Part shown: in pieces, positions 18,048 through 27,195 of the stretch | Numbering within the stretch: position 1 is the stretch's first letter | Layout: each line of letters begins with the position of its first letter | NCBI RefSeq assembly: GCF_030373445.1 | Contig: NZ_JAUCYU010000005.1 | Span: 62,001-126,000 of the forward strand | DNA from: Roseovarius sp. | Lineage (GTDB): Bacteria > Pseudomonadota > Alphaproteobacteria > Rhodobacterales > Rhodobacteraceae | Direction: 5' to 3' | Length of the DNA: 64,000 nt | The notes under the pieces: generated by a model | The model's input: only the letters and a program-made list of their open reading frames with translations | Told to the model about the DNA's origin: nothing | The model's database searches: none | Position numbers and translations under genes: made by a program

Positions 18048-18932
18048 ATGAGGAATCTCGACGTAACGACCCTGCGCTCGTTCGTGGCGGTGGCCGAGCA
18101 GGGTGGGGTGACGCGCGCCGCAGCGGCGCTGAACCTGACGCAATCGGCCGTGTCCATGCAGCTCAAGCGGCTGGAGGAGCTGCTGGGCCAGGACCTGCTT
18201 GACCGGAGCAACCGGCGGATCGCGCTGACCGGCTCGGGCGAGCTGTTGCTGACCTATGCCCGCCGGCTGGTGGAGCTGAACGACGAGGCCGTGGGCCGGC
18301 TGACGGATGACGTCTACGAGGGCGAGCTGATCCTCGGGGCGCCCTACGACGTGATATACCCGGTGGTGCCGCAGGTGCTGAAGCGGTTCCACGCGCTCTG
18401 CCCGCGGGTCAAGGTACAGCTCAGGTCGTCGACCTCGCTCAAGCTGCTGGATTCGCTGAAGCGCGGAGAGGTCGACCTGATCCTGACGACCGAGGAGAAG
18501 CCGGGACAGGGCGGCGAGACGCTGACCGAGATGCCGCTGCGCTGGGTCGGGGCGCAGGGCGGGCTGTCGTGGAAGCGCAAGCCGCTGAAGCTGGCCTTCT
18601 GCAATGTCTGCATCTTCCGCGCCGGCGTGCTGCGGAAGCTGGACGATGCCGGGATCGACTGGGAGATGGCGGTGGATTCCGACGACGACCGGTCGGTCGA
18701 GGCGCTGATCAGCGCCGACCTGGCCGTGGGGGCGTTGCTGGAAGACAGCGTGCCGCCGCACCTCGAGGCGATCCAGTCGGGCGGGGCGCTGCCCGACCTG
18801 GGCATCCAGCGGATCAACATGTACGGCGCCGACAGCCGCAAGGAGGTGCTGGGCGAGCTGGCCGACATGCTGCGGCAGGGGTTTGCCGCGAGCCGCGGGC
18901 CGGTCGCGGTGCCGTCCGCGGCTACGGCGTGA
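18048..18932 (+). CDS. LysR-family transcriptional regulator
   Basis: A 294-residue regulator. It has an N-terminal winged HTH (residues 4-62, FVAVAEQGGVTRAAAALNLTQSAVSMQLKRLE) and a C-terminal periplasmic-binding-like effector domain. The effector is unknown. Divergent to it is a DUF1127 gene (17713). Its last 11 bases overlap the end of the convergent quinone reductase gene. Two cysteines sit in FCNVCIFR within the effector domain and could make it redox-sensitive; that is speculation. Confidence 0.9.
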   Translation: MRNLDVTTLRSFVAVAEQGGVTRAAAALNLTQSAVSMQLKRLEELLGQDLLDRSNRRIALTGSGELLLTYARRLVELNDEAVGRLTDDVYEGELILGAPYDVIYPVVPQVLKRFHALCPRVKVQLRSSTSLKLLDSLKRGEVDLILTTEEKPGQGGETLTEMPLRWVGAQGGLSWKRKPLKLAFCNVCIFRAGVLRKLDDAGIDWEMAVDSDDDRSVEALISADLAVGALLEDSVPPHLEAIQSGGALPDLGIQRINMYGADSRKEVLGELADMLRQGFAASRGPVAVPSAATA

Positions 18933-19881
18933 TCACCACCTTGCCGGTGGATTTGCGGGTGCGGAGAAGCTCGAGCCCCTCTTCGACCTGATCGAGCGGC
19001 AGGGTGTGGCTGACATGGGGTTTGAGCCGGCCCTCGGCATACCAGCCGAAGAGGGTGGCGAGGCTGTCGCTGATGACCTGCGGGCGGAACCTGAGGTAGC
19101 CGCCCCAGTAGAGGCCGAGGACGGAGATGTTCTTGACCAGCAGGTGATTGGCCGGGATCTGGGGCACCTCGCCGCTGGCAAAGCCGATGGCGAGGATGCG
19201 GGCCTCGGGGTTGCAGGCGCGGAAGGCGGCCTTGAACTGGTCGCCGCCTACGGGATCGTAGACCACGTCGAGCCCGCCTAGCGCCTTGCAGCGCTCGCGG
19301 ATATCCTCGGTTTTCGCGTCGATCAGGTGATCGGCGCCGGCCTGTTCGGCCACCGCCAGCTTGTCGGCGCCCCGCGCGCAGGCAATGACGGTGGCGCCCA
19401 TCTGCTTGCCGATCTCGACCGCCGTGAGGCCGACGCCGCCGGCCGCCCCCAGCACCAGAAGGGTTTCGCCCGGCTGCAGCCGCGCCTTGTGGTCGAGCGC
19501 CACGTGGCTGGTGCCATAGGCCACTTGGAAGGCCGCGGCATCGGTGAAGGGCATGGCATCGGGCAGCGGCACGCAGCGCTCGGCCGGGAAGCAGCCGACT
19601 TCGGCCAGTCCGCCCTGTCCGCCGAAGACGGCGACGCGCTGGCCGATCATGGCATCGTCGACGCCGGGGCCGCAGGCCTCGATCGTGCCGGCCACTTCCA
19701 TGCCCAGCGTGAAGGGCGGCTCGGGCGTATCCTGGTACTCTCCCTTGATCATCAGCAGGTCGGCGAAATTGAGACCGCAGGCGCCGATTCTCAGACGGAC
19801 TTCGCCCTCGGAGGGGGCGGGGGTGTCGATCTCGCGGATGGTGGCGGGCGTGTTGTCGGGCAGGACCTGAAAGGCGCGCAA
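18922..19881 (-). CDS. NADPH:quinone oxidoreductase family protein (MDR superfamily)
   Basis: Zinc-independent medium-chain dehydrogenase/reductase of 319 residues. The N-terminal GroES-like domain has the quinone reductase motif GLNFADLLMIKGEY, and the Rossmann fold has LVLGAAGGVGLTAVEIGKQMGA. It probably reduces quinones or enals with NADPH. Its stop region overlaps the 3' end of the convergent LysR gene, so the two transcripts are antisense to each other. Confidence 0.9.
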   Translation of the reverse strand: MRAFQVLPDNTPATIREIDTPAPSEGEVRLRIGACGLNFADLLMIKGEYQDTPEPPFTLGMEVAGTIEACGPGVDDAMIGQRVAVFGGQGGLAEVGCFPAERCVPLPDAMPFTDAAAFQVAYGTSHVALDHKARLQPGETLLVLGAAGGVGLTAVEIGKQMGATVIACARGADKLAVAEQAGADHLIDAKTEDIRERCKALGGLDVVYDPVGGDQFKAAFRACNPEARILAIGFASGEVPQIPANHLLVKNISVLGLYWGGYLRFRPQVISDSLATLFGWYAEGRLKPHVSHTLPLDQVEEGLELLRTRKSTGKVVITP

Positions 19882-20187
19882 GGGCTCTCTCCGTAGTTAG
19901 GAACGGGCGATAAGGGCTTGGCGTGACTTGGCGATTTCGGCCGCCCGAGTCAATCGCGCCGGGGCTCGACCGGGGACCGGTCGGCGGGGAGACGCGCTCC
20001 GATTGTGTTGGATTTTAACCAATCACGTATTTAGGTAGCGGTTGTGCTTGTAAATTCGTATACACGCGATACCATATGTTGGCCCTGCAGGGATGCGCAG
20101 CGGCTGAAGATTGTACCCATTTCCTTTGGGGCCGCCTTGCGGGGCGGGACCGGAGGTTTTGTGAGCATTGTCAGGAGAGGATAAAAC
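19882..20187. other. 306-base gap between divergent genes
   Basis: Lies between the quinone reductase and XRE regulator starts. The part from 20010 to 20085 is AT-rich (TTGGATTTTAACCAA dyad, CGTATACACG) and is the likely promoter region of the XRE gene. No gene or known RNA element was recognised. Confidence 0.6.
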
Positions 20188-20562
20188 ATGCCGCACCCCG
20201 TTGATGTACATGTCGGAAAGCGTATCCGGCACCGCCGCTGGCTTGTTGGGATGACCCAGCAGCAGCTTGCGCAAAGCGTGGGGATCAAGTTCCAGCAGAT
20301 CCAGAAATACGAGACCGGCGCGAACCGCGTCAGCGCGTCGCGCCTTTGGGATATCGCCGAATCGCTCGACGTGGATGTCAGCTTTTTCTTCGAGGGTCTG
20401 ACCTCGGAGGAAGAGGCGCAGCAGGAGCATGCAAGCTCGGTGCCCGCCGATATCCTTGGCGACAAGGAAGCGCTTGAACTGGTCCGGTCGTACTATGCGA
20501 TCCCGGAAAACCAGCGCCGCCGCCTGTTCGACCTCGCCCGGGTTCTGAGCGACGTCGCTTGA
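20188..20562 (+). CDS. XRE-family HTH regulator
   Basis: A 124-residue cytoplasmic DNA-binding protein. The XRE helix-turn-helix lies at about 10-65 (VGKRIRHRRWLVGMTQQQLAQ, then VGIKFQQIQKYETGANRVSASRLWDIA). An acidic linker and a short C-terminal helical segment (LVRSYYAIPENQRRRLFDLARVL) follow. This architecture is widespread in Alphaproteobacteria. The start has a GGAGAGG ribosome binding site. Confidence 0.9.
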   Translation: MPHPVDVHVGKRIRHRRWLVGMTQQQLAQSVGIKFQQIQKYETGANRVSASRLWDIAESLDVDVSFFFEGLTSEEEAQQEHASSVPADILGDKEALELVRSYYAIPENQRRRLFDLARVLSDVA

Positions 20563-20621
20563 TCGTGGCTGCCCGGCCGGGCTAAGCAGGCCGCGAATGC
20601 GGCAGAGGGACCGGCGGGCAG

Positions 20622-21413
20622 ATGACAACAGACGAAATCGTGCAAACGGCACACGCGCTGGCGGATGCGGCGCGTGAGGCCATTTTGCCGTTTTTCCGGT
20701 CGGCCGGGATGCGGGCCGACAACAAGGCCGGCACCGGGTTCGACCCGGTGACAGAGGCCGACCGCGCCGCCGAACGGGCGATGCGCGAGATCCTCGCCGC
20801 GCGGCGGCCGCAGGATGGCATTCTCGGAGAGGAATACGGAGCGACGCGGGGAGAGAGCGGCCTGACATGGGTGCTCGACCCGATCGACGGGACGCGTGCC
20901 TTCCTGTCGGGCACGCCCACGTGGGGCGTGCTGATCGCGGTGTCTGACGAGACCGGGCCGGTCTACGGGCTGATCGATCAGCCCTACACGGCCGAGCGGT
21001 TCGAAGGCGGGTTCGGCCGGGCCGGGATGCAGGGGCCGCAGGGCGCGCGGCGGCTTGCCACGCTGGGCGCCCGGCCGCTGTCGGAGGCCATCCTGTTCAC
21101 CACCTTCCCGGAACTGGGCAGCGAGGCAGAGCGTGACGGGTTCGCCGCCGTGGCGCGCGAGGTGAAGCTGACCCGCTACGGGATGGATTGCTATGCCTAT
21201 GCGCTGGTCGCCTGTGGCCAGGTCGACCTGGTGATCGAGGCGGGGTTGCAGCCCTATGACATCCAGGCGCCGATCGCGGTGATCGAGGCGGCGGGCGGGA
21301 TCGTGACCGACTGGCAGGGACGGCCGGCGCACCAGGGCGGCCGCGCGGTGGCCGCGGCGGGGCCGGAGCAGCACGCGGCGGCGCTGGAGATATTGTCGAA
21401 GGTTGCGGGATAG
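20622..21413 (+). CDS. hisN: Inositol-monophosphatase-fold phosphatase, probable histidinol-phosphatase
   Basis: Metal-dependent phosphatase of 263 residues. The three metal-site motifs are present: DPVTEADRAAE, GEEYG and WVLDPIDGTRAF, plus the C-terminal YDIQAPIAVIEAAGG. The last motif (D at the start, QAP rather than the WDxAAG of inositol phosphatases) fits HisN, which dephosphorylates L-histidinol phosphate in histidine synthesis. No other his gene is nearby, so the substrate is inferred. The stop codon lies inside a short palindrome. Confidence 0.82.
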   Translation: MTTDEIVQTAHALADAAREAILPFFRSAGMRADNKAGTGFDPVTEADRAAERAMREILAARRPQDGILGEEYGATRGESGLTWVLDPIDGTRAFLSGTPTWGVLIAVSDETGPVYGLIDQPYTAERFEGGFGRAGMQGPQGARRLATLGARPLSEAILFTTFPELGSEAERDGFAAVAREVKLTRYGMDCYAYALVACGQVDLVIEAGLQPYDIQAPIAVIEAAGGIVTDWQGRPAHQGGRAVAAAGPEQHAAALEILSKVAG

Positions 21414-21454
21414 AGAATGCGCTTTCTCTATTCCGGAATTTGTGCAAATTCCGG
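21411..21454. repeat. Two adjacent short palindromes
   Basis: TAGAGAA-TGCGCT-TTCTCTA (21411-21430) contains the hisN stop codon. CCGGAATTT-GTGC-AAATTCCGG (21433-21454) follows directly. They are members of the unrelated-arm hairpin class described in the findings. Confidence 0.88.
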
Positions 21455-21589
21455 GCGCCTGCCGTGATGGCGGTTCATTTCCGGGGGCGTTTGCGATAAG
21501 CTGTCCCCGACCACGGGTCTTCACCCCTTTCCCCCGTGGCCCAGCTTCATGCGATCTGAGGGGGTCGGATGCGATGAAGGGGGCTTTCC

Positions 21590-22924
21590 ATGGCTGAAAT
21601 CCTGATCCGTGGTGCGGACCACGTGCTTACCATGAACGAGGCGCGCGAGGAATTGCGCGGGGCGGATATCCTGTTGCGGGACGGCGTGATCGCCGGGATC
21701 GGCGAGGGGCTGGAGACGCGTGGCGAGCTGGTGGAGGCGCGCGGCTGTGTCGTCACGCCGGGCCTCGTGAACACGCATCATCATCTCTACCAGACGCTGA
21801 CCCGTGCCGTGCCGGGCGGGCAGGATGCGCTGCTGTTCGGGTGGCTGAAGACGCTCTACCCGATCTGGGCCAGGTTCGGACCGGAGGAGATGTTCGTCTC
21901 GGCGCAGGTGGGGCTGGCGGAACTGGCGCTGTCGGGGTGTTCGCTGAGTTCGGATCACCTGTACCTGTATCCCAACGGGGCACGGTTGGAGGATACCATT
22001 CACGCCGCCGCCGAGGTGGGGCTGCGGTTTCATCCGACGCGCGGGGCGATGAGCATCGGCGAGAGCGAGGGCGGGCTGCCGCCAGATGCGCTGGTGGAGG
22101 CGGAAGCGGCGATCCTGGAGGATTGCATCCGGGTGATCGACGGGTCCCACGATGCCGGTGAAGGATCGATGTGCCGGGTGGGCGTTGCGCCCTGTTCGCC
22201 GTTTTCGGTGAGCCGCGACCTTATGCGCGAGGCGGCGCTGCTGGCGCGGGACAAGGGGGTGATGCTGCACACCCACCTGGCCGAGAATGACGAGGATATC
22301 GCCTATTCCGAGGCGCAGTTTGGGTGCCGGCCGGGGCAATATGCCGAGGATCTGGGCTGGACCGGCGATGACGTGTGGCACGCGCATTGCGTGAAGCTCG
22401 ATGGAGCGGAGGTCGACCTGTTCGCCCGGTCGAGGACGGGGGTGGCGCATTGTCCGTGCTCGAATTGCCGGCTGGGCTCGGGGATCGCGCCGGTGCGGGC
22501 GATGCGGGATGCGGGCGTGCCCGTGGGGCTGGGTGTGGATGGCTCGGCCAGTAACGACGCGGGGAATATTGCGTTGGAGGCCCGGCAGGCCATGCTGTTG
22601 CAGCGGGTGGCAAGGGGGGCCGATGCGATGAGTGCGCGGGAGGCCTTGGAGATCGCCACGCGGGGCGGGGCGGATGTGCTGGGGCGGCCGGATTGCGGGC
22701 GGATCGAAGTGGGCAAGCGGGCGGATATCGCGGTGTGGGATGTGTCGGGCGTCGAGAGCGCGGGGAGCTGGGATCCGGCGGCGCTGATGCTGGCGGGGCC
22801 GGTGAAGGCGCGGGATTTGTTCGTGGAAGGGCGGTCCGTTGTGCGTGAGGGCCGGATGGTGACGGTGGATTTGCCGAAGGTGGTGGAGCGGCAGAACGTG
22901 TTGGCGCAGAGGTTGATGGGGTAG
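21590..22924 (+). CDS. 8-oxoguanine deaminase (amidohydrolase superfamily)
   Basis: Cytoplasmic zinc amidohydrolase of 444 residues. It has the metal motif NTHHHLYQT, then HTHLAEN, WHAHCVK and VDGSASND. The HHH pattern and the GLGVDGSASND end match the 8-oxoguanine deaminase/hydroxyatrazine hydrolase branch, which converts 8-oxoguanine to urate. It is convergent with guanine deaminase at 23042, so both act on purine bases. Starts at ATG 21590; the weak upstream AGGGGG is acceptable. Confidence 0.85.
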   Translation: MAEILIRGADHVLTMNEAREELRGADILLRDGVIAGIGEGLETRGELVEARGCVVTPGLVNTHHHLYQTLTRAVPGGQDALLFGWLKTLYPIWARFGPEEMFVSAQVGLAELALSGCSLSSDHLYLYPNGARLEDTIHAAAEVGLRFHPTRGAMSIGESEGGLPPDALVEAEAAILEDCIRVIDGSHDAGEGSMCRVGVAPCSPFSVSRDLMREAALLARDKGVMLHTHLAENDEDIAYSEAQFGCRPGQYAEDLGWTGDDVWHAHCVKLDGAEVDLFARSRTGVAHCPCSNCRLGSGIAPVRAMRDAGVPVGLGVDGSASNDAGNIALEARQAMLLQRVARGADAMSAREALEIATRGGADVLGRPDCGRIEVGKRADIAVWDVSGVESAGSWDPAALMLAGPVKARDLFVEGRSVVREGRMVTVDLPKVVERQNVLAQRLMG

Positions 22925-22969
22925 GGGCGCCTGCCCCGGGGCCTGTGGCGGGGCTTCTGGCGGGGCGAG

Positions 22970-23040
22970 GTCCCGGCTCGGGAGCCGGGACGGGGGAGGA
23001 TTTGCGGGCAGGGCAATGGTGGGTTTCACCCACCCTACGG
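22970..23040. repeat. Composite dispersed repeat (modules C and A)
   Basis: GTCCCGGCTC-GG-GAGCCGGGAC at 22970-22991, then GGTGGGT-TTC-ACCCACC-CTACGG at 23018-23040. It fills most of the gap between the two convergent deaminase genes and ends one base before the guanine deaminase stop. Confidence 0.88.
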
Positions 23041-23041
23041 G

Positions 23042-24331
23042 TCAGCCGAGCGCGCGGCGGCCGTTTACCCAGACCGCTTTCACCGCGCGGTCGTCGCCCA
23101 TCATGATCGTCGGGAAGAGCGCCTCCCATATGTCCTCGGCCGAGGCGGCGCGCTGGGCGATGGCCGGGGTCGAGGCGAGGTCGAGGGCGATAAGGTCGGC
23201 CTCCATTCCCGGGGCGATGTTGCCGATCTGGTCGCCCATGTGCATCGCGTCGGCGGAGCCGGCGGTGGCGAGCCAGTAGAGTTGGGCGGGGTGCAGGGCC
23301 GTTCCGGTGAGCTGGCCGATCTCGTAGGCCGCCGCCATGGTGCGCAGCATCGAAAAGGACGACCCGCCACCGGTGTCGGTGGCCAGCCCCACGCGGTGCC
23401 CTTCGGCCTTGGCGAGCGCCATGTTGAAAAGGCCCGAGCCGATGAAAGTATTGGAGGTTGGGCAGTGGACGAGCGCGGCGCCGACCTCTCGCAGCCGGTC
23501 GCGTTCACGCGGTTCGAGGTAGATGGCGTGGCCATAGAGGCCGCGTGCACCCAGGAGGCCGTGGGCTTCGTAGGTGTCGAGGTAGTCGCGGGCCTGCGGA
23601 AAGAGGGATTTGACCCACTCGACCTCGTCGGGCTGTTCGCTGAGATGGGTCTGCATCAGGCAATCGGGATGCTCGGCCCAGAGCGTGCCGAGGGCGGAGA
23701 GCTGGTCCGGCGTCGAGGTGGGCGAGAAGCGGGGCGTGACGATGTAGGAGAGGCGATCGGTGCCGTGCCAGCGCTCGAGCAATGCCTTGCTGTCGTCATA
23801 GGCGGATTGCGTGGTGTCGCAGAGTGCCTCGGGGGCGTTGCGGTTCATGCAGGTCTTGCCGGCCGCGGCGCGCAGGCCGCGGGATTGCGCCGCGGTGAAG
23901 AAGGCCTCGACGCTTTCCGGGTGGATGGTGCAGTAGCTGGCGACCGTGGTGGTGCCGTTCGAGAGCGTCAGGTCGAGGTAGCGGCCGGCGATCTCGGACG
24001 CATAGGCGGGATCGGCAAAGCGCATCTCCTCGGGGAAGGTGTAGGCGTTGAGCCAGTCGATCAGGCGCTTGCCCCAGCTCGCGATCATGGCGGTCTGGGG
24101 GTAGTGGGCATGGGCATCGACGAAGCCCGCGGTGATGAGCGCGTCGCCCATGTCCTCGGGTGTCGCCTGCGGTGCGGCCTTGCGCAGCGCGTCGGCCGTG
24201 CCGGTCTGCACGACGCGGCCGTCGCGGATCAGCACCGCCTCGTCGAGCCGCGCCGCAAGGGCCGGATCGCCCTCGAACGGCGTGCCTGTATAGACGAGCA
24301 CCCGGCCCGTCAGGAGAGTTTCGCTGGTCAT
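23042..24331 (-). CDS. guaD: Guanine deaminase
   Basis: Zinc amidohydrolase of 429 residues that converts guanine to xanthine. Motifs seen: DAHAHYPQT, the tryptophan-rich WGKRLIDWLNAYTFPEE segment typical of guanine deaminase, MQTHLSEQ, YGHAIYL, HCPTSN and LATDTGGG. The ATG at 24331 lacks a very strong ribosome binding site but matches the family N-terminus; the upstream open frame is not conserved. It is convergent with 8-oxoguanine deaminase. Confidence 0.93.
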   Translation of the reverse strand: MTSETLLTGRVLVYTGTPFEGDPALAARLDEAVLIRDGRVVQTGTADALRKAAPQATPEDMGDALITAGFVDAHAHYPQTAMIASWGKRLIDWLNAYTFPEEMRFADPAYASEIAGRYLDLTLSNGTTTVASYCTIHPESVEAFFTAAQSRGLRAAAGKTCMNRNAPEALCDTTQSAYDDSKALLERWHGTDRLSYIVTPRFSPTSTPDQLSALGTLWAEHPDCLMQTHLSEQPDEVEWVKSLFPQARDYLDTYEAHGLLGARGLYGHAIYLEPRERDRLREVGAALVHCPTSNTFIGSGLFNMALAKAEGHRVGLATDTGGGSSFSMLRTMAAAYEIGQLTGTALHPAQLYWLATAGSADAMHMGDQIGNIAPGMEADLIALDLASTPAIAQRAASAEDIWEALFPTIMMGDDRAVKAVWVNGRRALG

Positions 24332-24561
24332 CTGCTCATATCTGCCTGTTCGCGTACCGGTTGCACCATAGGCAGCGGACAGGGGAGGGTAAATGCGGCT
24401 ATTGTCATTGTTTTCCCGAAGGTGCTTCTTTAAGGCGGAGCGAAAGTGGCAAGGCGCGTTTTTTGCGCGGCCCGGTGCAACCGGCGGCCCGCTGGCGCGT
24501 TTCATGGCAGGCTGGCCACGTATGGCTGGCCGGGCAGGTTCGGTGCGGAAAGGGGTGGCGC

Positions 24562-25953
24562 ATGGCTGAAGACGACGCTGTGGCGGAAACCGAGACCGAC
24601 CGCGAGGACGATGCCTATGTGCTCGACGATCGCGCGGTGGCGCGGATCATGTACGCGGTCGACACGGAAGACCGCACCCGCCTTCTCGAAGAGCTGGAAC
24701 CGCTGCACGCGGCCGACATCGCCGACCTTCTGGAACAGGTCAACGCCTTCGACCGGCGTCGGCTGATCGAGCTGTACGGGCGGGATTTCGACGGCGACAT
24801 CCTGTCGGAACTCGACGAGTCGATCCGCGAGGAGGTGCTCTACACGCTGCATCCCGAGGTGCTGGCCGAGGCGGTGCGCGACCTCGAATCGGACGACGTG
24901 GTCGATCTTGTCGAGGACCTCGAGGAAGACCAGCAGAGCGCCATTCTCGACGTGCTGGAAGACAGCGACCGGGTGGCGGTTCAGCATTCGCTGACCTACC
25001 CGGAATATTCCGCCGGCCGCCTGATGCAGCGCGAGGTGGTGATGGCGCCCGAGCACTGGAACGTGGGCGAGGCCATCGACTACCTGCGCAACCAGGACGA
25101 CCTGCCGGACCAGTTCTACCACATCATCCTTGTCGATCCGCGGCTGAAGCCGGTGGGCAACGTCACGCTGGGCAAGCTGATGGCGTCGCGGCGCGAGGTG
25201 CTGCTGACCTCGCTGGTGGAGGAGACGTTCCATGTCATCCCCGTCACCCAGGACGAGGAGGACGTGGCCTATGCGTTCAACCAGTACCACCTGATATCCG
25301 CCCCCGTCGTGGACGAGAACGAGCGGCTGGTGGGCGTGATCACCATCGACGACGCGATGATCGTGCTCGATGAAGAGCACGAGGAAGACATCATGCGCCT
25401 CGCCGGCGTGGGCGAGGGCAGCATCGCCGACCGGGTGATCGACACGACCAAGCAGCGCTTTCCGTGGCTGGCGGTGAACCTTGTCACCGCGATCCTCGCC
25501 TCGCTGGTCATCGCCCAGTTCGAAGAGGCCATCGCCACGGTGGTGGCGCTGGCGGTGCTGATGCCGATCGTGGCCTCTATGGGGGGCAACGCGGGCACGC
25601 AGAGCCTGACGGTGGCGGTGCGGGCGATTGCCACGAAGGACCTGACCGGCCGCAACGTCTGGCGGGTGATCCGGCGCGAGGTGCTGGTGGGGCTGATCAA
25701 CGGGCTGATTTTCGCCGTGGTGATGGGGATCATCGGGGTGGTGTGGTTCGGCGGCCCGGAACTGGGCTACGTGATCGCTGCCGCAATGGTGATCAATCTT
25801 GTCGTGGCCGGGCTTGCCGGCACGGTGATCCCCGTGATCCTTGACCGTATCGGCGTCGACCCGGCGCTGGCGTCTGGCGCCTTCGTGACGACGGTGACGG
25901 ATGTGGTCGGGTTTTTCGCCTTCCTCGGACTGGCGGTTGTGGTGCTTCTATGA
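24562..25953 (+). CDS. mgtE: Magnesium transporter MgtE
   Basis: Homodimeric Mg2+ channel of 463 residues. An acidic N-domain of helical repeats (about 30-160, LEPLHAADIADLLEQV) is followed by a tandem CBS pair (about 165-285), a plug helix and five transmembrane helices. The pore signature PIVASMGGNAGTQSL is intact, so Mg2+ sensing and transport should both work. The stop overlaps the next start by ATGA, which implies translational coupling. Confidence 0.95.
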   Translation: MAEDDAVAETETDREDDAYVLDDRAVARIMYAVDTEDRTRLLEELEPLHAADIADLLEQVNAFDRRRLIELYGRDFDGDILSELDESIREEVLYTLHPEVLAEAVRDLESDDVVDLVEDLEEDQQSAILDVLEDSDRVAVQHSLTYPEYSAGRLMQREVVMAPEHWNVGEAIDYLRNQDDLPDQFYHIILVDPRLKPVGNVTLGKLMASRREVLLTSLVEETFHVIPVTQDEEDVAYAFNQYHLISAPVVDENERLVGVITIDDAMIVLDEEHEEDIMRLAGVGEGSIADRVIDTTKQRFPWLAVNLVTAILASLVIAQFEEAIATVVALAVLMPIVASMGGNAGTQSLTVAVRAIATKDLTGRNVWRVIRREVLVGLINGLIFAVVMGIIGVVWFGGPELGYVIAAAMVINLVVAGLAGTVIPVILDRIGVDPALASGAFVTTVTDVVGFFAFLGLAVVVLL

Positions 25954-26507
25954 ACGATCTGACGGCGGTGAAGGCAGAGGCGCGCAAGGCGGCCTTCGCC
26001 CGGCGCAAGGCGGCGCACGAGGCCGCGCCGCCGGGCGAGGCGGGACACCTGGCGGAAGTGCTGGCGGGCTATCGGGGCGTGCCGCTGTCGGGCTACATGG
26101 CGATCCGGACCGAGATCGACCCGCTGCCGGTGATGGCGGAGGCCGCGGCCCACGGGCCGGTAGGCGTGCCGGTGATTCAGGGGAAAGGCCTGCCTTTGAT
26201 ATTTTCCCGGTGGGAGCCGGGCTGTGCACTGAAGGAAGGGCCGTTCGGGGCCATGATCCCGGAGGTGGACGATTTCCTCGAGCCGGAAATCCTGATCGTG
26301 CCGTTGGTGGCCTTCGACCGGCAGGGCGGGCGGCTGGGCTATGGCGGCGGGTTCTACGACCGGACGCTGGAGCTTCTGCGCGGCAAGCGCGCGACGCTGG
26401 CGATTGGCTTCGCCTATGCCGCGCAGGAGGCCGAGGGGCTGCCGCTCGAGCCCACGGACCAGCCGCTCGACATGGTGGTGACGGAGCGCGAGGTCATCAG
26501 CCTCTGA
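25950..26507 (+). CDS. 5-formyltetrahydrofolate cyclo-ligase
   Basis: A 185-residue ATP-dependent enzyme that converts 5-formyl-THF to 5,10-methenyl-THF. The C-terminal signature VPLVAFDRQGGRLGYGGGFYD is present in full, as is the N-terminal basic helix (ARKAAFARRKAAH). It is coupled to mgtE by a 4-base ATGA overlap; its need for Mg-ATP may or may not explain the pairing. Its stop abuts the stop of the convergent GntR gene with no gap. Confidence 0.92.
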   Translation: MNDLTAVKAEARKAAFARRKAAHEAAPPGEAGHLAEVLAGYRGVPLSGYMAIRTEIDPLPVMAEAAAHGPVGVPVIQGKGLPLIFSRWEPGCALKEGPFGAMIPEVDDFLEPEILIVPLVAFDRQGGRLGYGGGFYDRTLELLRGKRATLAIGFAYAAQEAEGLPLEPTDQPLDMVVTEREVISL

Positions 26508-27125
26508 TCAGGTGAGATGCGACAGAAGCGTGTCGCGCGCGCCGGTGAGGTGCGCGCGCAGGCGCTCGGCCGCCGCCGTGGTCTGGCCCGCGCGGCAAAG
26601 GTCGCGCAGGGCGGCGTGGTCGGCGAGCCATCGGTCGGTGTCCTCGGGCAGGATCGCGTAGGACGCGATCTGCACCCGGCAGGCCCGGCGCAACCCGTCG
26701 ATCATGGCCTGTTGCCGGGAGCGTTGGGCAGGGGCGTAAAGCGCTGCGTGAAACAGGGCGTCACCTTCGGCCCAGTTGGCGTTGCGCGCCTCGAGATCCG
26801 AGCGGGCGAGCGCATAGTCGATCCGGTCGAGGTCCTGTGGCGTCATGCGCTTCAGCGCCCGGGCAAAGAGGTCGGTTTCCAGAAGCAGGCGCAGGTCATA
26901 GGCCTCGATCACCTCGTCGCGGGTCATCTGGACGACCCGGGCGCGCCGGTTGGGCGCAAGTTCGACCAGCCCGGCGCTTGCGAGCCGGGCCAGCGCGTCG
27001 CGCACGGGTATCCGGCTGACGCCGAACCGCGCGGCCAGCGCCCCCTGCGGCAGCACGCTGCCCGGGGCGAGGGTGCCGCCGAGAATGTCCTTTTCCAGTG
27101 TGTGAGAGATATCTTCGGGGGTCAA
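26508..27125 (-). CDS. GntR-family regulator, FCD subfamily
   Basis: Winged-helix regulator with an N-terminal GntR HTH (LAARFGVSRIPVRDALARLASAGLVEL) and an all-helical FCD effector domain. The frame runs to 27197, but that ATG overlaps the start codon of the divergent OsmC gene and would place the likely operator inside the coding region. I prefer the TTG at 27125, giving 205 residues starting LTPEDISH with GGAG upstream. GTG 27182 is another option. It probably controls the OsmC gene and/or itself. Confidence 0.78.
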   Translation of the reverse strand: MTPEDISHTLEKDILGGTLAPGSVLPQGALAARFGVSRIPVRDALARLASAGLVELAPNRRARVVQMTRDEVIEAYDLRLLLETDLFARALKRMTPQDLDRIDYALARSDLEARNANWAEGDALFHAALYAPAQRSRQQAMIDGLRRACRVQIASYAILPEDTDRWLADHAALRDLCRAGQTTAAAERLRAHLTGARDTLLSHLT

Positions 27126-27156
27126 ATCTGGTCTGGTCTCCGGTGGGTGTAAAAGT

Positions 27157-27170
27157 GTATACAGATATAC
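27157..27170. promoter_or_regulatory. Probable GntR operator, GTATA-N4-TATAC
   Basis: The dyad GTATACAGATATAC lies 26 bases before the osmC-like start and just upstream of the preferred GntR start. Many FCD-type GntR proteins bind GTATAC-like dyads, so autoregulation and control of the divergent gene are plausible. Confidence 0.55.
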
Positions 27171-27195
27171 AGAATCGAACACAACGGAGCAATGC

